In this document: positions 59,555 through 64,000 of the stretch, one piece after another
How positions within the stretch are numbered: position 1 is the stretch's first letter
How the letters are laid out: every line of letters begins with the position of its first letter
DNA from: Planoprotostelium fungivorum
Lineage: Eukaryota > Evosea > Variosea > Cavosteliida > Cavosteliaceae
Reading direction: 5' to 3'
Length of the DNA stretch: 64,000 nt
Assembly (NCBI GenBank): GCA_003024175.1
Contig: MDYQ01000034.1
Span: 105,499 to 169,498 of the forward strand
Translations under genes and position numbers: made by a program
The notes under the pieces: model-generated
The model's database searches: none
What the model saw: only the letters and a program-made list of their open reading frames with translations
What the model was told of the DNA's origin: nothing

Positions 59555-60083
59555 AACAAACAAGCGGATGTACATACGTATTTATTTCTGGATCGGGGTC
59601 GACCGGCGTGGTGGATATAGTTGAACGATCGTCACCCAATAAGACGATCAGTCACAATGGCATTTGAAAATATAAGAATGTTACATCATTCGGCGGATGG
59701 ATGTTTCGGCTCAAGAATTGGTGGCGTATGTGACATGCTCCGACTCCATATGGAAGGTCTTTCAGCTTCTTCGACACTTACGTTGCTCCTGTCCACGTAA
59801 ACCCTAGATTGGTGGTTTGAGCTGGGTCTCTTGAGTGAATGTGATCGATATCGGTCCTTATTGTACGTATTCTTCTGTCGTTCGTTGCCATCGTATCATC
59901 GTCATCCTTTTCGGGCCCACCCAAATCAACTGATTGATTTGACAACCAGCCGCGAGTTCGTCGAACGAGGTTTCAGCACCTTAAAGGCTCGTGAGATGGC
60001 GTATGGCTTATTCGAATGCTCTCGTCATCAAAGTCAATAAATGCCTAGGAAAGAATTGGGAAGTATCACCCGAAACACCAACC
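59555..60083. other. Spacer between array copies A and B
   Basis: No gene seen. It contains the probable polyadenylation region of copy A and the promoter of copy B. Frames at 59831-60040 have no recognisable content. Unlike the flanking genes, this spacer does not resemble the B-C spacer on inspection. Confidence 0.45.
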
Positions 60084-62273
60084 ATGTCCCTAGCATGCGA
60101 CCCTCGATTGAACTGGCGGACCTGCTCCGATGAGTGGAAGGATCAGCTCTCTACGTTTTATTATGCAGGTGTGACAGTGTATGAGATCCAACTTCCAAAT
60201 GATTGCGCGAACAGCGTGCATTTGGTCAGCCAGTACGTTTGTCACGTGTTCAGCTCGGGCCATCAGCACATACTCTCGAAGAGGTTGGCCAGGACAGCCA
60301 GACTTTCTCCTCATTCCACAGATCATTGGCTCTGGTGAACGGTATCATATACTCTAGACATGCTGACGCGTCATAGCTGCCTTCGTGGCCTATTCTTTCG
60401 GGCTGGCCATTTCTGGTGGTTACATATCATCCACTGCCGCTGAGATCCTGTGGTCTCTACCTCTGGCCATAGACGCTTACAGTCACGTGGCTCTGACCAT
60501 CCTGTTGCGAATGATCCAAAATGCATCACCTCACGATCTCTTAGAATCGAAGAAGTTATATTCCAAGGCCATGCTCTACGGGGCCCTTTTGGGGGTATGA
60601 GATATTCACGATGAAGTTGACTCACTCTTTCAGATGTTCTGCATTGCCGGAGTGGGTGCAGGCGCAGCTCTGATCGCAGTCCATCCACAGCACGGAAGAT
60701 ACAGCATTCTCTTGTCTGTCATACCTTCGGCTGTCGTCAACATCGTGTTTCTGGTCCTCATGTCTCTGTCACTTGTCGAAGCGAAGAGGGTGAGACTTTC
60801 TCGACTCTCTTTCATTTTAATCTTCGCTTCACTCAGCAATCGCTTCGATGACAAGAGGACCGTATTGATGATCTCATCTCATTAGACCGTGCTCATCCTC
60901 TCAACAGACAACTGGAAGACTGCCAAAGAAGGCAAAAGAGTCCATCTTCTTCTGTCTCGTCTACAAAGCTCTCTGGCTGCCCGCTTTCATCGCTTTCTGC
61001 GCATCTTACACTCAGATCTTGAGCATCAGCTCTCTGGGTGGCTGGCTGGCTCTGATGACATGGCTGCTTCTGTTCGGTCAGTTGAGCATGACAGAGATCT
61101 GCGCCACAGTAGCCAAAGAGCAGTTTACGCTGAAGGGAATGCAGAAGCTTAGACCAAAGGTGAGTCGTCGAAATTTCGATGACATCTCAGGAAATCTCAC
61201 GAGATGTACAGGTAGTGATCACGATGGGAGGTATGACGAGCGAAGGTGCAACGATTGACGCCGCTGATGCTTGTGAGTTTGTGTCGAAAGACTTGTGGGC
61301 AGCGAACACTGACATCGAACAGATAAATCATCATCTGAAGAAGAATGCGCCGGAGGGGTCTGCAAGCCCGTACACAAGGTAGACATCAAGATTGCGAAAG
61401 AGATGGCAGCGCCTGTGTGGAGTAATCCGCCCAAGTCATGGAACGAGCTGTTTTCGTTCCCTCACCCTATCAACGAGTGGGAGGCTCGCATCCACGGTGA
61501 AAAGTGTTCGATTTTAACTTTTGTACAATTTTATCTTCTCCTGATGAGGATCATCTATTTTATCATCATTTTATTCTATTTTCATTCGTGGTAATCTTGG
61601 TTTAGGACTGATATCTGGCATGATCGGAGAGATTATACTCATTCTTGCTGCTGTCAGACCTGACGTACAGGCGTGGTATCTGTATGCATGGCTGATCTAT
61701 GGATTTCTGAGCCGCTTTCTGTTTGGACCCAAGTTTGACCCACAAGCTTGGCTTGTCGTTCTCGTCATCGTGCCTCACCTCAAATTAGAGTGAGTTATCA
61801 TCTCATAGAGCTACTCTGACGTAAGTCAGTCCCGTGTTCGTCCCCGGCCCTCCCAAACGGTTCGCTCAGTTCTGTGGCTTGATGGCTTCTGTCATCTCCT
61901 TCATTCTGTACATGATACCTGTCAGAGTGGCTGCTCTCTGGGTCTTAGCCATGCTTGTCGTCTTGACTATCGTACAGAGTGTTCATGGTATCTGTGTGGT
62001 GAGGACAGAGAGTGATGTATGCAGACGATGCTGAGAGGAGACAGGGATGCTTCATATGGCACATGATGGTAGTGATGGGAGTGCTGAGCGAAGAGATGGA
62101 AGCCAAGTGAGACAGACAGGTGGCTGTAGATGCAAGCTGACGAGAGCAGATCGACGGCAGAGTTCAAGGTCAGATCGGCAACGGATTCGATCACGGGAAT
62201 GAGTCGGACACGAACTGTAGAACCCATCAGTATCAGGCTGCAGACCACCAAGGACGCGAGCAGCTCAGTTTGA
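60084..62273 (+). CDS. Multi-TM protein with C-terminal DUF4395-like domain, array copy B
   Basis: Second paralogue. ATG at 60084: MSLACDPRLNWRTC, STFYYAA joined to RAISTYSRRGWPGQPDFLLI, AFVAYSFGLAISGGYISS, LWSLPLAIDAYSHVALTILL, IAGVGAGAALIAVHPQHGRY, then a block nearly identical to copy A including an intron, LFGQLSMTEICATVAKEQFT, VVITMGGMTSEGATIDAADA, YKSSSEEECAGGVCKPVHKV, INEWEARIHG joined to LISGMIGEIILILAAVRPDV, PVFVPGPPKRFAQFCGLMAS, GICV joined to GCFIWHMMV, and the last exon MQADESRSTAEFKV...TKDASSSV with stop at 62271. The last exon differs from copy A mostly at third codon positions and both end in -SV-stop, which supports it as coding. Confidence 0.8.
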
Positions 62274-63101
62274 ATCAAGATAGTAAATGTATTAATAATA
62301 ATAGATATTTATTTAAAATAATCACCGCTGACCGCTGTTTTCCCGCTCATCGTCAGAGATGAAGCGACCATTTAACGATAATATAATTATATTATTTCAT
62401 CACTTAAATTAAGCCAAACATCACGTGACCGATAGATTGTCGAGAGAAAATCGCCCCTTATTACGATTAGACCAAGGCTTAATTTTGTACCACAAAATTG
62501 CGGAAGGCCCAGTCCTCCAATGGTGGAGGTTTCTCTCATCCACCTCACTCTTTGCCTTGTGAATGAGTGATGACCATAAGAATCATGCCGTTGTCACTGA
62601 TGTTGAAGTGCTGCAGGTGGTGATTGAATCAATTGTCGTCACACGATTATTCGACGACGAGGGTCGAGGAGCTTCGGAAGCCAACAATGGATTGCCATAG
62701 TCGGATAGGAAAACAGCGACGTGTAATCACATCACATCATAGATCTGTATTGCTGCAGAGGTTCTCAACACAATGATAGATGACATAGTTGTCGCCTATG
62801 CTTACCAGAGAGGCCTCTCTGGTAAGCAGGCGGATCACCCACGCAGTGAGATAGATGAGAGGAAGACCCAGTTGGATGACTTTGCATCTTGTGATGGTTG
62901 TTGCGGTACAAAAACTGGATAAGCTGTGAATAAGGGGCGCATAAGTATCTATGCTATAAAAAGAATGTCTCCTACTCCTGGAGAGCCTCCGGGTCCGGTT
63001 CCGTGTTCGCGGAGATCTAATAGAAACTTCGTATTTTACATAGAGATACAGCAGCTGCCACATAACACCGGAAGGCCTATTGACACAAAAGCCACAAGTC
63101 G
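62274..63101. other. Spacer between array copies B and C, with an unassigned minus-strand frame
   Basis: AT-rich start (about 62275-62420). A minus-strand frame ending at 62737 (hydrophobic piece IQLGLPLIYLTAWVIRLLT) is open for 162 codons but crosses into the start of copy C and its hydrophobic part lies on the perfect palindrome at 62800-62827. I do not call it a gene. Confidence 0.4.
62800..62827. repeat. 28-bp perfect palindrome
   Basis: Left arm GCTTACCAGAGAGG at 62800-62813 is followed immediately by its reverse complement CCTCTCTGGTAAGC at 62814-62827, with no mismatch and no spacer. It lies in the B-C spacer, about 275 bp upstream of the copy C start. Confidence 0.95.
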
Positions 63102-64000
63102 ATGTCCCTCGCATGTGACCCTCGATTAGACTGGCGGAACTGTTCCGATGAGTGGAAGGGTCAGCTCTCCACGTTTTACTATGCAGGTGGAAGATAATCA
63201 CAAACGAAGTGAGATGTTGTCGCACACTGACTCAGCAAACAGCTTGCATCTGGTCGGCGTGCACCTTATTGACGTGCACGGCGAGAGCCGTCGGCACATA
63301 CTCTCGAAGAGGGTGGCCAGGACAGCCAGACTTTCTCATCCTTCCACAGATCGTCGGCTCTGGTGAATGGAGAGTCGTCTTTCATTCTGACTCGCCTCAG
63401 CTGCACTCGTTGCCTATTCTTTCTGGCTGGCTCTCTCTCTCTCTTTCACTGCTACTTACGTTTCTTCTGTCGCCACAGAGATCCTGTGGTCTTTGCCTCT
63501 CGCTCTGGACGCCTACAGTCACGTGGCCCTCTCCATTCTGTTGCGGATGGTCCAAAATGCATCACCATCTCAGCTCTTGGAATCGAAGAAGTTATATTCC
63601 AAAGCCAGAATTTATGGAATTCTTCTGGGAGTATGTTTTCGTGAAGTTGACATCTTCTCATTCTCTCAGATGTTTCCCATCGCAGGTATGGGAGGTGGTG
63701 CAGCTCTAATTGCCTACTTTCCACAATACGGGAGATATAGTATACTCTTATCCACCATACCATCTGCTCTTCTCAACATCCTCTTTCTCGTTCTAATGTC
63801 CCTCTCCCTTGTAGAGGTTAAGAAGGTAAACTCTTCTTCAGATTTCATTCTCCACATCATCCCACGAGCATCATTGCGATAGCACCATCATCAGCGTGCA
63901 CGATGCTGATGATCTCGTCAGACGTCGGCAAGATTCCCAAAGAAGGCGAAAGAGTCTATCTTCTTCTGTCTCGTCTACAAAGCTCTCTGGCTGCCCGCTT
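63102..64000 (+). CDS. Multi-TM protein of the DUF4395-like array, copy C, 3' end outside window
   Basis: Third paralogue, cut by the window edge. ATG at 63102: MSLACDPRLDWRNC, STFYYAA joined to VGTYSRRGWPGQPDFLIL, ALVAYSFWLALSLSFTATYV, LWSLPLALDAYSHVALSILL, NASPSQLLESKKLYSKARIY, IAGMGGGAALIAYFPQYGRY, LNILFLVLMSLSLVEVKK, then TSARFPKKAKESIFFCLVYK. The acceptor used by copies A and B in intron 1 (CAG) is CGG here; an AG six bases downstream (GCGAGAG) keeps the frame with two residues lost. Exon 2, intron 2 and the start of exon 3 are essentially identical to copy A. Confidence 0.75.

Noticed and set aside
59248-59559. Minus-strand ORF conserved between array copies A (59248-59559) and B (61967-62278), first read as an antisense gene under purifying selection
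   Set aside because: The third-position pattern fits equally a plus-strand frame, which also shares its stop codon position between copies and continues the DUF4395-like gene. The minus-strand reading is its shadow.
62737-63225. Minus-strand 162-codon ORF with a hydrophobic segment
   Set aside because: Its most protein-like part overlies a perfect palindrome and the rest overlaps the copy C start; no supporting splice or homology signal.

Overview
This window is nuclear DNA of a unicellular eukaryote. About two dozen intron-rich genes sit close together on both strands. Introns are mostly 40-60 nt with GTGAG-type donors and short branch-to-acceptor distances; UTRs are short, gene ends converge within tens of bases, and there is one tRNA-Asp with a canonical intron. 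The gene set (RasGEF, CARMIL, PP2C, HYPK, OTU1, GDAP2, GH17 with X8 modules, a GtaA-like enzyme, 7TM proteins with EGF-like or GCC2/GCC3-like ectodomains) points to an amoebozoan, but the phylum is inferred, not shown. I spliced the genes by eye, so outer limits are more reliable than internal exon edges.

Layout. 1-3776 (-): RasGEF protein running off the left edge. 4488-6196 (+): ribosome-biogenesis factor BRX1, meeting a TMEM242-like protein (6213-6891, -) tail to tail. 7764-9513 (+): PhnP-like metallo-beta-lactamase hydrolase. 9979-12115 (+): secreted GH17 glucanase with two X8 domains and a GPI-type tail. 12333-15811 (-): membrane-anchored DUF3712-like protein, interrupted by a 202-bp direct duplication around a single N. 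16641-20605 (+): plasma-membrane-type Ca2+ ATPase. 21430-22924 (+): EGF/7TM protein. 23144-23890 (-): MsrA. 24341-27217 (+): GtaA-like enzyme with an inserted PAN-like cysteine module. 27917-31647 (-): large CUB/EGF/GCC2-GCC3/multi-TM protein. 31995-33859 (-): PP2C phosphatase. 34149-34718 (-): small homeobox gene whose homeodomain is split by an intron. 35145-36205 (+): LigB/DODA-type dioxygenase. 36703-38870 (-) GDAP2 and 38984-39427 (+) HYPK, divergent. 39774-41304 (+): coiled-coil protein, then tRNA-Asp 7 bp downstream. 41983-43241 (-) LDAH, 43483-46433 (-) CARMIL, 46705-48848 (-) two-SH3 adaptor, 49076-50300 (-) OTU1, 50744-51604 (-) secreted protein, 51885-55937 (-) long coiled-coil protein. 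56159-57163 (+): multi-TM protein. 57404-64000 (+): tandem triplet of multi-TM proteins ending in a DUF4395-like domain, the third cut by the window edge.

The most unusual signal is not a gene. The introns share a few short palindromic motifs: CTACAACGTTGTAG and its half-sites, CGAAATTTCG, and TGACGTCA-centred runs. The first often supplies the 3' splice site itself (CTGAC-N-CGTTGTAG). Its decamer half-site occurs roughly 18 times here against about 0.1 expected by chance. Several genes (RasGEF, CARMIL, SH3 adaptor, coiled-coil proteins, PP2C) fit an actin/membrane signalling theme, but nothing in the arrangement suggests operon-like co-regulation beyond shared divergent promoters.
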